Counted from the first letter of the stretch, positions 50,843 to 60,074 are shown. The stretch is DNA of 64,000 nucleotides from Pseudomonas lijiangensis (GCF_018968705.1 NZ_CP076668.1:372001-436000), one strand, 5' to 3'. Notes: generated by a model from the sequence alone, not told the origin. Translations and numbers: made by a program.

Positions 50843-51505
50843 TCAGGCGCTGAGGAGTTGTTCGGCGTACCGGGCAATAACGTGGCAAAAGCGTGTTTGT
50901 TGTCCGTGGGCGCGTTGGGCGATTGTTTGTAGTTCTTCTTTGCTTGCCGTAAGCAAAAAGTCGTCATTGAAGAAGCCAAGCATCGTTTCTTCCCGACGAT
51001 TATTCAGTCGAAGGGTATCAAGCGCGAGGATTTCGATCATTTTTGATGCGGCTTCATCCTCTGCGTCTGTCGGTTTTACTTCGCCACTCAGCGTATATTG
51101 AAAGCGGCTTTCGCAGTTTTCATCCAGTGGAGAAATATGCTGAGCTTCATCAAAGAGGTTGCCTTTCTTGTGGCCGCAGTGCAGCAAGTAGTCAGGTTCT
51201 ATTTGTTGTAGCTCTCCCACGTCGCGCAAGCAGGACGCATGCAGGTTGTTATAGTCAAGCTGCAAATGCTTGTATCCTGATTTCGGGCGAAAGTGTTCTA
51301 TGTGGCTGGTCTGCTCGGATATTTCATCTCCGCAATAACAGCACAGATAGGCTTGCTCCCTTAGCAGGCTTTCATGAACCTCTTTTTTCTTTTGTGGAGC
51401 AGATCGGGTCAATGATTTGTAGGTAAGCCTTCGGTTTTCTCTTTCTGCTTTGGCTTTCCAGTTTGTAAAAGACAGCGGCTCAATTCCCTTGAGTACTTTC
51501 CTCAT
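50843..51505 (-). CDS. ptuB: Septu system HNH nuclease PtuB (TIGR02646-like)
   Basis: A 220-residue HNH endonuclease. The zinc-type motif is CCYCGDE (C55, C56 and C58), followed by H68-IEHF (H71) and a third element NNLHASC (H89, C92) with HCGHKKGN. This arrangement matches PtuB, the nuclease effector of Septu. Its start codon overlaps the ptuA stop by four bases, so the pair is a coupled operon. Base composition is visibly AT-richer than the flanking core genes, which points to recent acquisition. Its stop lies seven bases from the hemE terminator. Confidence 0.85.
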   Translation of the reverse strand: MRKVLKGIEPLSFTNWKAKAERENRRLTYKSLTRSAPQKKKEVHESLLREQAYLCCYCGDEISEQTSHIEHFRPKSGYKHLQLDYNNLHASCLRDVGELQQIEPDYLLHCGHKKGNLFDEAQHISPLDENCESRFQYTLSGEVKPTDAEDEAASKMIEILALDTLRLNNRREETMLGFFNDDFLLTASKEELQTIAQRAHGQQTRFCHVIARYAEQLLSA

Positions 51506-52770
51506 CTGCCAATCATCTCTTTGCGAGTTATCAGGGCTTGGGCTCTTGCATATTCAGGAAGGTCTGGAGACAGCGCCTTAAGCTCTTCAAGTTGCTGCTT
51601 GGCCTGTTCAAGATTGTTATCTTCCAGTGTCGAAAATAGCTGGTTCAGTAGCTTTTCAATCTCCGGGGCGCGTTGCGTAACGCCCATGATTTCTTCAAGT
51701 ACGCTGCTGGAGTCCATCCCATAGGTCGTTCTGGGGTTAGAGCCTTTGCCGTCATGCAACAGAATGACTTCTTCTGGTTGCAGGCTTCCGATGATTTGGG
51801 GGGAGTGGCTAGTTGCAATGAATTGCACTTTCGGGAATGCTTTTTTGAGCGTAGGAGCAATATTGCGCTGCCAGGCTGGGTGAAGATGGATGTCCAGTTC
51901 ATCGATAATCACGATGCCATTGGTGTTTGTCAGGACATCTTTTCCCATATGGGGATTGAGAATACACATGCGGCGCGCAATATCGGCTATCAGAGCAATC
52001 AAGCTACGTTGTCCGTCACTCAGGTCATAGAACGGGACGGTCTTGCCCGGTCCCATATCTACCACCAGACTTTGAAGTCTCAAGTCATATCTGAGGTCAA
52101 GCGCATCGGGGATTGCGAGCTGTATCGCCTGGTTTACCCACTTGAGTTCATCATCGGGCTCGCTGTCGGATTTCGAGTCCAGCCTGTCCTGAAGACGTTC
52201 AAGTGTCCTGGCGATTAACCAGCTTTCAAAGTCGCGTAAGTCCACGACGGCATCAAACCAGTTCAGGTAGCCATCGAAACGAGATATTTTCTGTTGTGCC
52301 GAAAATTCTGCCGAGACGTTTGCGCTTTTCCACCGGCGATTGGCGCGATAGAAAGCCAGTACCGGTAGATCGATACGCTCACCCGCATTCCATTTGGAAT
52401 GCACTTCTTCCATATGCGTTATAAAGGATGGGTCGATACCTGCTTCCCAGATATCAGCCAGCTTTATTGTTCCCCAGTCCGCAAGGCCAAAAATGTCCCC
52501 TTCGGCTTTTATGAAAACAGGAAGTTTGCGTTCAAATCGGCTTCGTCCTTCGTACTTATCAATAGCGAAGCGCACATCTTCGGCAGGTAAATCATTTTCG
52601 TCGCACCCCATCGCGTTGCCAAACGGCACGAGAGATACAGCCACCCCCTGCAACAACGACGTCTTCCCACTCCCATTGACCCCGACCACGAGGTTAAACC
52701 CCGGCTGGAAGTCGAAACGGGCATCTTCGTAGCAACGAAAATTCTGTAGGTGGAGATGGTCGAGGCGCAT
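51502..52770 (-). CDS. ptuA: Septu system ATPase PtuA
   Basis: A 422-residue AAA/ABC-type ATPase. Walker A is GVNGSGKTS (residues 30-38), the ABC signature is LSDGQRS, Walker B is IVIIDELDIHLHPAWQ and the switch histidine is in FIATSHSPQIIG. Between them a variable helical region probably binds PtuB or the phage trigger. The open frame continues without stops to 54144, across an overlapping MFS gene; the true start is the ATG at 52770 (MRLDHLHLQNFRCYEDARFD). In described Septu systems PtuA senses infection and licenses PtuB cutting. Confidence 0.85.
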   Translation of the reverse strand: MRLDHLHLQNFRCYEDARFDFQPGFNLVVGVNGSGKTSLLQGVAVSLVPFGNAMGCDENDLPAEDVRFAIDKYEGRSRFERKLPVFIKAEGDIFGLADWGTIKLADIWEAGIDPSFITHMEEVHSKWNAGERIDLPVLAFYRANRRWKSANVSAEFSAQQKISRFDGYLNWFDAVVDLRDFESWLIARTLERLQDRLDSKSDSEPDDELKWVNQAIQLAIPDALDLRYDLRLQSLVVDMGPGKTVPFYDLSDGQRSLIALIADIARRMCILNPHMGKDVLTNTNGIVIIDELDIHLHPAWQRNIAPTLKKAFPKVQFIATSHSPQIIGSLQPEEVILLHDGKGSNPRTTYGMDSSSVLEEIMGVTQRAPEIEKLLNQLFSTLEDNNLEQAKQQLEELKALSPDLPEYARAQALITRKEMIGR

Positions 52771-52847
52771 GCCGGTTTCCTTTACCAAGTCTGGCGGATG
52801 CGTCAGTGTACCTTGGCTTGCCCTGTCTGCCAGCTTCCGGGTTGTGA

Positions 52848-54101
52848 CTAAACCTTCGCCCCCAATGGCTGCAACCTCGACAACCTCAAGGCCACGGCCA
52901 GGGCGATCAGCAGCAGGGCGCCGATAAACAGTCCGATGCCGTTCCAGCCGGCGTAGTGCCAGAACACTCCACCACCGGTTCCGGCCACGCTGGAGCCTGC
53001 GTAGTAGCAGAACAGGTACAGCGAAGTGGCCTGGCCTCTGGCTTTTACGGCTCTGCGGCCCACCCAACTGCTGGCGAGCGAATGGGCGCCGAAGAAGCCG
53101 AAGGTGAAGATCAATACGCCGACAATGACGACCAGCAGCGGAGTGAACAGGGTCATGGCCAGGCCGATCAGCATCATGACGATGACTGCCCACAACACTT
53201 TGCGCCGTCCCAGTCTGTCGCCCAGTGCGCCGATCTGTGCCGAGCTGTAGATGCCTGACAGGTAGACGATCGAGAACACGCCCACCACCGCCTGGCTCAG
53301 GTTGTAGGGTTCGGTCAGCAGGCGATAGCCGATGTAGTTGAACAGGGTGACGAAGGCGCCCATCAGCAGGAAGGCGAGCAGGAACAGCAGCGGCAGGCCG
53401 GGGTCGCGAAACTGCAGGACGAAGCCGTCCAGCAGGCTGCGTGGATGCAGTGAGCGAGGCTGGAAGTTGCGGGACTCGGGGAGAATCTTCCAGAAAACAG
53501 CCGCGGCCATGAGTGCCAGGCCGCCGACCACCAGCATCGCGGTATGCCAGCTTACGTAATCGATCATCACCCCCGTAATCAGCCGTCCGCTCATGCCGCC
53601 GACTGCGCTGCCGCCTATATACAGGCCCATGGCCAGGCCAAGGTGCATCGGGTGGATTTCCTCGCTGAGGTAGGTCATCGCCACCGCCGCCAGCCCGCTG
53701 AGGGACAGCCCGACCAGTGCGCGTGTGACGAGCACGCCTTCCCAGGAGGGCATCAGTGCGCTGGCAATGGTGGAGAGTGCAGCGCAGAACAAGGCCAGTA
53801 CCATGACCGGCTTGCGTCCCAACCGGTCGGAAATAGGTCCGGTAATCAACAGGCCAATGGCGAGCATCGCCGTTGCAACCGACAGGATCAGGCTGCTTTG
53901 CGCCGCGTTGATCGAGAATTCCTGAGACAGCAACGGCATCATCGGTTGTACGCAATACAGCAGGGCGAAGGTCGCGAATCCTCCGGCGAACAGCGCCAGC
54001 ACCGTTCTCTTGAAAGCCGGTGTGTTCTTTTCGATATAGCTGTCGCCTGCGGCAGCGGTGGGCTGAGCGTCTGTGGAAAGCGGGGCAACGGCAGGGTTCA
54101 C
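52848..54101 (-). CDS. MFS transporter
   Basis: A 417-residue major-facilitator transporter with about 12 transmembrane segments. GPISDRLGRKPVMV is the loop 2-3 signature, and an equivalent GALGDRLGRRKVLW follows in the second half. It resembles YnfM-type exporters of arabinose or small drugs; substrate unknown. No ATG fits, and the GTG at 54101 is well spaced behind GAGG. It is divergent from the LysR gene at 54219, which probably regulates it. This gene pair follows hemE in other Pseudomonas, so the Septu module is inserted next to it. Confidence 0.85.
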   Translation of the reverse strand: MNPAVAPLSTDAQPTAAAGDSYIEKNTPAFKRTVLALFAGGFATFALLYCVQPMMPLLSQEFSINAAQSSLILSVATAMLAIGLLITGPISDRLGRKPVMVLALFCAALSTIASALMPSWEGVLVTRALVGLSLSGLAAVAMTYLSEEIHPMHLGLAMGLYIGGSAVGGMSGRLITGVMIDYVSWHTAMLVVGGLALMAAAVFWKILPESRNFQPRSLHPRSLLDGFVLQFRDPGLPLLFLLAFLLMGAFVTLFNYIGYRLLTEPYNLSQAVVGVFSIVYLSGIYSSAQIGALGDRLGRRKVLWAVIVMMLIGLAMTLFTPLLVVIVGVLIFTFGFFGAHSLASSWVGRRAVKARGQATSLYLFCYYAGSSVAGTGGGVFWHYAGWNGIGLFIGALLLIALAVALRLSRLQPLGAKV

Positions 54102-54218
54102 GATGGACCTCGGAGCGCGGCAGGGCAGGTAATGAAAAAAGCATATAGCGCGGAAATAATTCAATCCAATATATTGTTCGACCTGTTTGATATGTAAAAC
54201 GACTTGATTGGAGGCCGC

Positions 54219-55166
54219 ATGGAATTGCGCCATCTGCGTTACTTCATCGCAGTTGCCGAAGAACTGCATTTTGGCCGCGCCGCTCAGACGCTGGGTATTT
54301 CCCAGCCGCCGCTGAGCCAGCAGATCCAGACGCTGGAGCAGGAGCTGGGCGCGCGTCTTTTTGATCGCACCAACAGGCGGGTCGAATTGAGCGAGGCTGG
54401 AAGGTTGTTCCTCGAAGAAGCGCGCGCGGTGTTGGCCCAGGTCGACAAGGCCGCCGATGTGGCGCGGCGCGCACAACTGGGTGAGCTTGGCGAATTGAAG
54501 ATCGGCTTCACCGCTTCGGCGCCTTTTACCTCCAGTATCCCACAGGCCATTTTCTCTTTTCGGCAGAAGTACCCGGCTGTACACCTGGCCTTGAAGGAGA
54601 TGACCAGCAAGGATGTGGCCGAACAACTGGAAGACAGGTCGATACAGGTCGGCATCATGCGCCCGCTGGCCCTGCCTGATTCACTGGTCTCTTTCGAGCT
54701 GTTGCGCGAGCCGCTGGTGGCAATCATGCGCTCCGATCATCCCTTGGCGGCGGGTAGCGAGAAGGGGCTGTACATGTCAGAGCTGGCTGCCGAACCGTTC
54801 GTGTTTTTCCCTCGCTCTTACGGCAGCGGTTTGTACGGTCAGATACTTGAGTTGGCGCGGGATGCGGGCTTCAGTCCGTTGATTACCCAGGAGGCCGTCG
54901 AAGTGATGACCATCATCGGGTTGGTGGCGGCAGGGCTTGGCGTGACGGTCATGCCCGCGCCTTATCAGCGGATGCGCATTGAGGGCGTGGTCTATCGAAC
55001 CCTGCTCGACCCCAAGGCAACCACTGCTGTCTGGCTGGTGCAGAGAAAGGACGAACAGTCTCCGATGGCCAAGGCCTTTTTTGAGCTGGTGACCCAGGCA
55101 TTCGCGAATGAATCCTCTCCCGCCATTGGAGAGGACTCATCCATGCAGGGCAGGCCTCTTACTTGA
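54219..55166 (+). CDS. LysR-family transcriptional regulator
   Basis: A 315-residue regulator. The winged helix-turn-helix is at residues 1-60 (MELRHLRYFIAVAEELHFGRAAQTLGISQPPLSQQIQ), followed by a helical linker and a type-2 periplasmic-binding-like effector domain from about residue 90. The ATG at 54219 follows GGAGG and gives the conserved LysR N terminus. It is divergent from the MFS exporter, the usual position for its regulator. Confidence 0.9.
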   Translation: MELRHLRYFIAVAEELHFGRAAQTLGISQPPLSQQIQTLEQELGARLFDRTNRRVELSEAGRLFLEEARAVLAQVDKAADVARRAQLGELGELKIGFTASAPFTSSIPQAIFSFRQKYPAVHLALKEMTSKDVAEQLEDRSIQVGIMRPLALPDSLVSFELLREPLVAIMRSDHPLAAGSEKGLYMSELAAEPFVFFPRSYGSGLYGQILELARDAGFSPLITQEAVEVMTIIGLVAAGLGVTVMPAPYQRMRIEGVVYRTLLDPKATTAVWLVQRKDEQSPMAKAFFELVTQAFANESSPAIGEDSSMQGRPLT

Positions 55167-55239
55167 TCTGTGCCAGATCCCCGCGCAGATCGACACTGGC
55201 CAAAGCCATCAAGGCCACGATGCGGTTGATCAGATTCAT
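55159..55239 (-). CDS. Possible 26-residue peptide downstream of the APE operon (uncertain)
   Basis: A short open frame with ATG at 55239 and TAA at 55159. It encodes a peptide with a hydrophobic N-terminal part (MNLINRIVALMALASVD) and a polar tail. An AAAGGGA lies immediately before the ATG, too close for a good ribosome site. Its end overlaps the LysR stop codon by eight bases on the other strand. It starts 26 bases past the last ketosynthase and could be the tail of that transcript. There is no family evidence; it may not be a gene. Confidence 0.2.
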   Translation of the reverse strand: MNLINRIVALMALASVDLRGDLAQIK

Positions 55240-55264
55240 TCCCTTTAATCCGTAGGTCGATCTA

Positions 55265-56491
55265 TCAGTGCCAGCGGCGGAAAATCAGCGACGTGTTGAC
55301 CCCGCCAAATGCAAAGTTGTTGTTCATCACATACTCGTTGCTCATCTGCCGGGGTTCACCCATCAGGTAATCCAGTTCGCCGCATTGCGGGTCGATGCTG
55401 TCGAGATTGAGGGTATGGATGTAGCGGTCGCGATTGAGCATTTCGATGCTGAACCATGACTCCAGCGCCCCGCAGGCGCCGAGCGTGTGACCGAAGAAAC
55501 TCTTCTGCGAGCTGATCGGCATGCGCGGCCCGAAAAGGCTGCTGGTTGCCAGGGTTTCGGCGATATCGCCCTGTTCGGTGGCGGTGCCATGGCCGTTGAC
55601 GTAACCGACTGCCTCTGGCGGCAGGTTCGCATCTTCCAGAGCCAGTTCCATGGCGCGACGCATGGTGATCTGCTCCGGGCGAGTGCTGTGGGCGCCATCG
55701 GCATTGCTGCCGAACCCGACGATTTCCGCATAGATGTGCGCACCTCGTGCCAGCGCATGTTCAAGCTCTTCGAGCACCAGCATGCCGGCACCTTCACCAA
55801 TCACCAGGCCATCTCGACCGCTGTCGTAAGGCCTTGGGCTGGTGTGTGGTGCGTCGTTTTTCAGGCTGGTGGCGTACAGCGCGTCGAAAACCATGGCTTC
55901 GGTAGGGCACAGCTCTTCCGCGCCGCCTGCCAGCATCAGCGGCAAGCGTCCGAACTTGATTGCTTCATAGGCGTAGCCGATGCCCTGGCTGCCGCTGGTG
56001 CAGGCACTGGAGGTCGGAATCAGGCGTCCGGTCAGGCCGAAGAAGATGCTGATGTTGGCTGCCGTGGTGTGCGGCATCATCCGCACATAGGAGTTGGCGT
56101 TCAGGCCTTCGGCTACGGAGTTGAGCAGCATGTTGCCGAACGCTTTTATGTCGTCGGTGCTGCCGGTTGAGGAGCCGCATGCAGTGCCCATGCGCCCGTC
56201 GCGAATGATCGGGTCATTCAGCAAGCCTGCGTCGATCAGGGCTTTTTCCGATGCGCCCACCGCCATGCGCGATACCCGGCCCATGCTGCGCAACTGCTTG
56301 CGGGTCCAGTGCTCGGGCACCGCGAAATCATCGACAGGCCCGGCCAGTCGTGTATTGAGTTCGGGGAAACGGTCCCACTCGCCCATGCGCCGGATGCCGC
56401 TGCGGTTGGCGGTGAAGTTGGCTTCGATGCTGGCCCAGTCGCTGCCCAGTGAAGTAATGCCGGACATGCCGGTAACGACTACACGCTTCAT
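55265..56491 (-). CDS. apeR: Aryl polyene beta-ketoacyl-ACP synthase (ApeR-like)
   Basis: A 408-residue FabF-like ketosynthase with an intact catalytic triad: C164 in PTSSACTSGSQG, H301 in NGHGTATEQ and H335 in SFFGHTLGACG. It would extend the polyene chain from malonyl-ACP. The ATG at 56491 overlaps the ketoreductase stop by one base (TGATG). An in-frame GTG at 56497 also exists but is less likely. It is the last gene of this APE transcript, matching ApeR in described APE clusters. Confidence 0.85.
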   Translation of the reverse strand: MKRVVVTGMSGITSLGSDWASIEANFTANRSGIRRMGEWDRFPELNTRLAGPVDDFAVPEHWTRKQLRSMGRVSRMAVGASEKALIDAGLLNDPIIRDGRMGTACGSSTGSTDDIKAFGNMLLNSVAEGLNANSYVRMMPHTTAANISIFFGLTGRLIPTSSACTSGSQGIGYAYEAIKFGRLPLMLAGGAEELCPTEAMVFDALYATSLKNDAPHTSPRPYDSGRDGLVIGEGAGMLVLEELEHALARGAHIYAEIVGFGSNADGAHSTRPEQITMRRAMELALEDANLPPEAVGYVNGHGTATEQGDIAETLATSSLFGPRMPISSQKSFFGHTLGACGALESWFSIEMLNRDRYIHTLNLDSIDPQCGELDYLMGEPRQMSNEYVMNNNFAFGGVNTSLIFRRWH

Positions 56492-57219
56492 CAGCACAGG
56501 CCTCCGTTGACGGCCAGGACCTGGCGAGTGATGTAGGCGGCCTCAGAGGACATCAGGAAGTTCACCGCACCGGCCACTTCTTCAGGCGTGCCCATGCGCT
56601 GTGCCGGGATCATTTTCATCAGTTCGTCCACAGGAACGTTTTCGTCCAGCATTGCTGTATCGATCAGGCCCGGTGCCACGCAGTTGACGGTGATCTTGCG
56701 TTTGCCCAGTTCGATTGCCAGAGCTTTGGCTGCACCGATGAGCCCCGCCTTGGACGCGCTGTAATTCACCTGCCCGCGATTGCCGATCAGGCCGGACACC
56801 GACGTGATGCACACAATCCTGCCTGCCGCACGACGGCGAATCATCGGCATCATGACCGGGTGCAGCACGTTGTAGAAACCATCGAGGTTGGTGCGCAGCA
56901 CCTGATCCCAGTCGTCTTCGCTGAGGGCCGGAAAAGCGCCATCGCGAGTCAGGCCGGCGTTGAGCACGACGCCGTAATAGGCGCCATGGGTTTCAACGTC
57001 CTCTTCGAGAATCGTCTTGCAGGCGGCGCGGTCGCTCACGTCGAATTGCAGCACGCGGGCCTGGCGTCCCAGCGCGACGATTTCGGCCTGGACAGCTTCT
57101 GCTTCACTGCGGCCGCTGCGGCAATGCAGGACCAGGTTATATCCGGCCTGTGCCAGACGCAGTGCAATGGCGCGGCCGATGCCACGGCTGGAGCCGGTGA
57201 CCAGTATCGATTCAGTCAT
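56491..57219 (-). CDS. apeQ: Aryl polyene 3-oxoacyl-ACP reductase (ApeQ-like, FabG family)
   Basis: A 242-residue short-chain dehydrogenase. Residues 9-15 GSSRGIG bind NADPH and NAG follows. The catalytic residues are S138 (CITSVSG), Y151 and K155 (NYSASKAG). PGLIDTAML is the typical post-catalytic loop. It reduces each beta-keto intermediate of polyene synthesis. The open frame extends upstream, but the ATG at 57219 overlaps the dehydratase stop (ATGA) and is the natural start. Confidence 0.9.
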   Translation of the reverse strand: MTESILVTGSSRGIGRAIALRLAQAGYNLVLHCRSGRSEAEAVQAEIVALGRQARVLQFDVSDRAACKTILEEDVETHGAYYGVVLNAGLTRDGAFPALSEDDWDQVLRTNLDGFYNVLHPVMMPMIRRRAAGRIVCITSVSGLIGNRGQVNYSASKAGLIGAAKALAIELGKRKITVNCVAPGLIDTAMLDENVPVDELMKMIPAQRMGTPEEVAGAVNFLMSSEAAYITRQVLAVNGGLC

Positions 57220-57671
57220 GCCAGGGCTCCTTCGGTCAGGTATTGGGCGGCGTTGGGTGGGCAATAGACGCTGAGTCGGGCAAAGGCCTGGATGTCCGGG
57301 CCGGTCAGGTTGCATTCAAAGACACCCATGCCGCTTTCGTCCTGCAATGAGCGGGTGGCCTGGATCGTCAGTTCGCTGCCAGCCGGGAAATGCCCGACGT
57401 TGCATTCGAACTTTCGGCTGCCAAGCAGGAAGCCCAGCTGGACAGGCTCACCCTTGAGGCGTGCCTGACAACCGGCATAGGCTGCAACGCTCTGTGCCAT
57501 CAGCTCTACGCCGATCCAGGCAGGAAGGCTGCCATCCGGCTGGCTGAACAAGCCATCGGGGCGCACGGTGACGCGGGTCTGGATCTGTTCTTCGTCAAAG
57601 CTCAGGACCTGATCGATAAGGATCATGTCGGCAGCATGGGGAATCAACTCGGCGAGCGGCCAATCGATCAT
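57216..57671 (-). CDS. apeP: Aryl polyene hotdog-fold dehydratase (ApeP-like)
   Basis: A 151-residue 3-hydroxyacyl-ACP dehydratase. LIPHAADMILIDQVL carries the candidate catalytic histidine and WIGVELMAQSVAAYAG the glutamate. The double-hotdog companion ApeI is not visible in the window and would lie further along the cluster. It dehydrates hydroxyacyl intermediates to give the conjugated double bonds. Four-base overlaps join it to the genes on both sides. Confidence 0.85.
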   Translation of the reverse strand: MIDWPLAELIPHAADMILIDQVLSFDEEQIQTRVTVRPDGLFSQPDGSLPAWIGVELMAQSVAAYAGCQARLKGEPVQLGFLLGSRKFECNVGHFPAGSELTIQATRSLQDESGMGVFECNLTGPDIQAFARLSVYCPPNAAQYLTEGALA

Positions 57672-58864
57672 GGTGCATCTCCGATAATCAGGCTGATGTT
57701 GTTGCCGCCGAAAGCAAAGGAATTGCTCATCATGTAGCGGGAGTCAGTGGGCGCCAGTTGTGCGCCGGGCAGTATCCATTGCAGGGTTGGCAGCAATGGA
57801 TCGGCCTGGCCGTCCCAAAGATGAGGCGGCAAGGCCCGTTCGCTGTTCTGCGGTGCAAGGCTCAGCCAGCAGAAGGCGACCTCCAGAGCACCGGCTGCGC
57901 CGAGAGTATGGCCGCTGAGGGGTTTGGTCGAGGAACACGAAACACCATCGGGGAATACCGCCTGCACGGCCAGGCTTTCCATGGCGTCATTGTGCTGGGT
58001 CGCAGTGCCGTGCAGATTAAGATAGCTGATTTGACCGGCAACGAGCCGGGCATTGTCCAGTGCCTGTTGCATGGCTTGTCGTGCGCCACGACCGCTGGGT
58101 TCCGGCGCGGAAATATGATGAGCGTCGCAACTGGCGCCAGCGCCCAGCAGGGCGATCGAGTGTGTGCCGCTGGCTTCACGGGTCATGAGGAACAGGACTG
58201 CCGCCTCGCCGATATTGATGCCGTCGCGGTTGGCGGAAAAGGGATTGCAGCGCTGTTGCGACACCGCTTCCAGCGCCGAAAAACCATTCAGCGTCAGTTT
58301 ACACAGGCTGTCCACGCCGCCACACAGGACGGCATCGCACAGACCCATGTCCAGCGCCCGTCGTGCGCTGAGCAAGGCGCGTGCGCTGGAGGTGCAGGCT
58401 GTGGAAATCACATAGGCCGGGCCGCGCAGTTCCAGCCAGGACGCCAGGAAGGTCGCCGGTGCGCTCAACTCCTGCTGCTGATAGTCGTAATGCTCGGGGA
58501 AGCTCTGGTCGCGCAGCCAGGTCGCCATGCTGTTGCTGGCTTCGTCGATACCCGAGGTGCTGGTCCCCAGAATCACCCCGATACGCTCGGCGCCATAACG
58601 CTCGATGGCCTGACGGATATCGCTTTCGATCTGCAGGGCGGCGGTCAGCAACAATTGGTTATTGCGACTGCCTTGTGCGCTCAGTGACGCCGGGATGGGA
58701 GCCAGGACATCTTTGATTGCGCCGACCGGCAATACCCGATCGGGCACCCAGCCGTTCTCTGCAACCATCCCCGAACTGTCGGCAGCGAACAGCTTGCGCG
58801 ACACCTCTTCAGGACCATTGCCCAGGGCACAGATCAGCCCCATGGCATTGAGGTAGGCAGTCAT
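57668..58864 (-). CDS. apeO: Aryl polyene beta-ketoacyl-ACP synthase (ApeO-like)
   Basis: A 398-residue ketosynthase. The active-site C157 lies in STACTSSARALLSA, H285 in LNLHGTATQ and H319 in SGHTLGAAGA. The three residues are intact, so it is a true condensing enzyme, not a chain-length factor. It diverges from ApeR-like 55265-56491, so the two probably act on different chain lengths or starter units. It overlaps the dehydratase by four bases, and the lipoprotein gene likewise. Confidence 0.85.
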   Translation of the reverse strand: MTAYLNAMGLICALGNGPEEVSRKLFAADSSGMVAENGWVPDRVLPVGAIKDVLAPIPASLSAQGSRNNQLLLTAALQIESDIRQAIERYGAERIGVILGTSTSGIDEASNSMATWLRDQSFPEHYDYQQQELSAPATFLASWLELRGPAYVISTACTSSARALLSARRALDMGLCDAVLCGGVDSLCKLTLNGFSALEAVSQQRCNPFSANRDGINIGEAAVLFLMTREASGTHSIALLGAGASCDAHHISAPEPSGRGARQAMQQALDNARLVAGQISYLNLHGTATQHNDAMESLAVQAVFPDGVSCSSTKPLSGHTLGAAGALEVAFCWLSLAPQNSERALPPHLWDGQADPLLPTLQWILPGAQLAPTDSRYMMSNSFAFGGNNISLIIGDAP

Positions 58865-59343
58865 TGTGAAGTCTCGAGATTCAAGGGGGTGATTTCATAA
58901 CTCAGCCCTTCCTTGAGCTTCAGCGTAAAGACAGTGGCAGAACGGTAGTCAACCCGCCAGCGGTCATTGAGGTGGCGCTGCGTATCCTGACTCTGTGCCG
59001 CAGGATAACTGACGGGCAGCTTTTCATTCGGTGTCAGAGCAAAGAGCAGGGCTGCAAACAGTTCGCGAGCTTCCGGGTTCGGTGGCAGCAGACCATCGGC
59101 CTGCCACTTGCCCTGAATCAACAACTGGCGCGCCTGGGGAATGCCCAGCGGGTCCATCAAGGACCAGCGCAACCCGGCATTCTCACCCTGGATGATCAGC
59201 AGCCAGTCCTGACGCTGATCGGCCTGCTCACGCTGGATATGCAGCTGCATCGGCAACTGCAGCGACGGCATGGCCGCAGGCAGCGGTGCCTGACTGGCAC
59301 AGCCGCCCAGCAGCAGAAGCACTAAAAACCATGCGCGGATCAT
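58861..59343 (-). CDS. apeN: DUF3261 lipoprotein (ApeN-like)
   Basis: A 160-residue outer-membrane-type lipoprotein. The signal ends in the lipobox LLLLGGC (Cys15), followed by ASQAPLPAAM. The rest is DUF3261, with a beta-rich QDWLLIIQGENAGLRWSLMDPLGIP core. In APE clusters such proteins are thought to help move or anchor the polyene in the outer membrane. The ATG at 59343 overlaps the methyltransferase stop; the longer open frame upstream is not real. Confidence 0.82.
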   Translation of the reverse strand: MIRAWFLVLLLLGGCASQAPLPAAMPSLQLPMQLHIQREQADQRQDWLLIIQGENAGLRWSLMDPLGIPQARQLLIQGKWQADGLLPPNPEARELFAALLFALTPNEKLPVSYPAAQSQDTQRHLNDRWRVDYRSATVFTLKLKEGLSYEITPLNLETSQ

Positions 59344-60074
59344 GAGGACTCGCCGGTCAGAGGCTTGCGGGCCACGACATTGACCAGGGTTTCTTCGCGT
59401 TGCCCGAACGGCTTGGGCTTGAGCAGTTTCAGGCGCTCCAGCAAGCCGAAGTCTTTTGCACGGCTCCACCACAGATACGGGTACGAGACATTATCGGCTT
59501 CAAACTCGAAGCCCTGGCCACGAATCATCTCCAGGTACTGCGCTGCGCTTTTCTGCACATGCATGGGGTGGCGAAACAGCCAGCGAATCACCCAGGTGTC
59601 GATATAGGCCTCGGTGGATTCGGCGAACAGCAGATAACCGCCCGGTTTGAGCACACGATAGAACTCGGCAATGGCTTTTTCCTGCTCGACCAGATGGTGA
59701 AAGGTCTGGTGACAGAACAGCATGTCGACGCTGGCATCCGGCAATTGCAGGGCGGCGCAATCACTGCCGATCAGCTCGATATCGATACCCTGGCGGCGAG
59801 CTTCTTCACGGCTCATCTTCAGACTGTGCGGGTCGGCGTCCACACCCAGCAGGCGTGAAGGTGCGAAGACCTGGCGCAGGTACTGGAATGACTTGCCTTG
59901 CCCACACCCGGCATCCAGCAGCACCGGTGCTTCAGGTGGCTGGCCGTTGAACAGAGTGCGCAGATCATTGATCGCAACCCGCAGCACGTGATGCTGCCAG
60001 GTGTGGCTGCGCAGGAACCAGAAACCGAAACGGGTTTCTTCGACATAGCTGTCGCTCAGGAATGGCTGGTTCAT
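59340..60074 (-). CDS. Class I SAM-dependent methyltransferase in APE operon
   Basis: A 244-residue methyltransferase. The SAM loop is VLLDAGCGQGKSFQYL (residues 51-66), followed by LLGVDADPHSL (motif II) and LPDASVDMLFCHQTFHHLVEQ (motif IV). APE head groups are often O- or C-methylated, so it may methylate the aryl ring. It overlaps the FAD enzyme stop by four bases. Being inside the coupled operon, it is unlikely to be an unrelated insertion. Confidence 0.82.
   Translation of the reverse strand: MNQPFLSDSYVEETRFGFWFLRSHTWQHHVLRVAINDLRTLFNGQPPEAPVLLDAGCGQGKSFQYLRQVFAPSRLLGVDADPHSLKMSREEARRQGIDIELIGSDCAALQLPDASVDMLFCHQTFHHLVEQEKAIAEFYRVLKPGGYLLFAESTEAYIDTWVIRWLFRHPMHVQKSAAQYLEMIRGQGFEFEADNVSYPYLWWSRAKDFGLLERLKLLKPKPFGQREETLVNVVARKPLTGESS

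Noticed and set aside
52771..54144. In-frame upstream extension of the PtuA open frame
   Set aside because: The extension lies within the MFS gene in another frame and reads as arginine/proline-rich nonsense. The PtuA N terminus at 52770 is complete.
54102..54626. Upstream extension of the MFS frame over the LysR gene
   Set aside because: It is antisense to the LysR helix-turn-helix, and the transporter N terminus begins at 54101.
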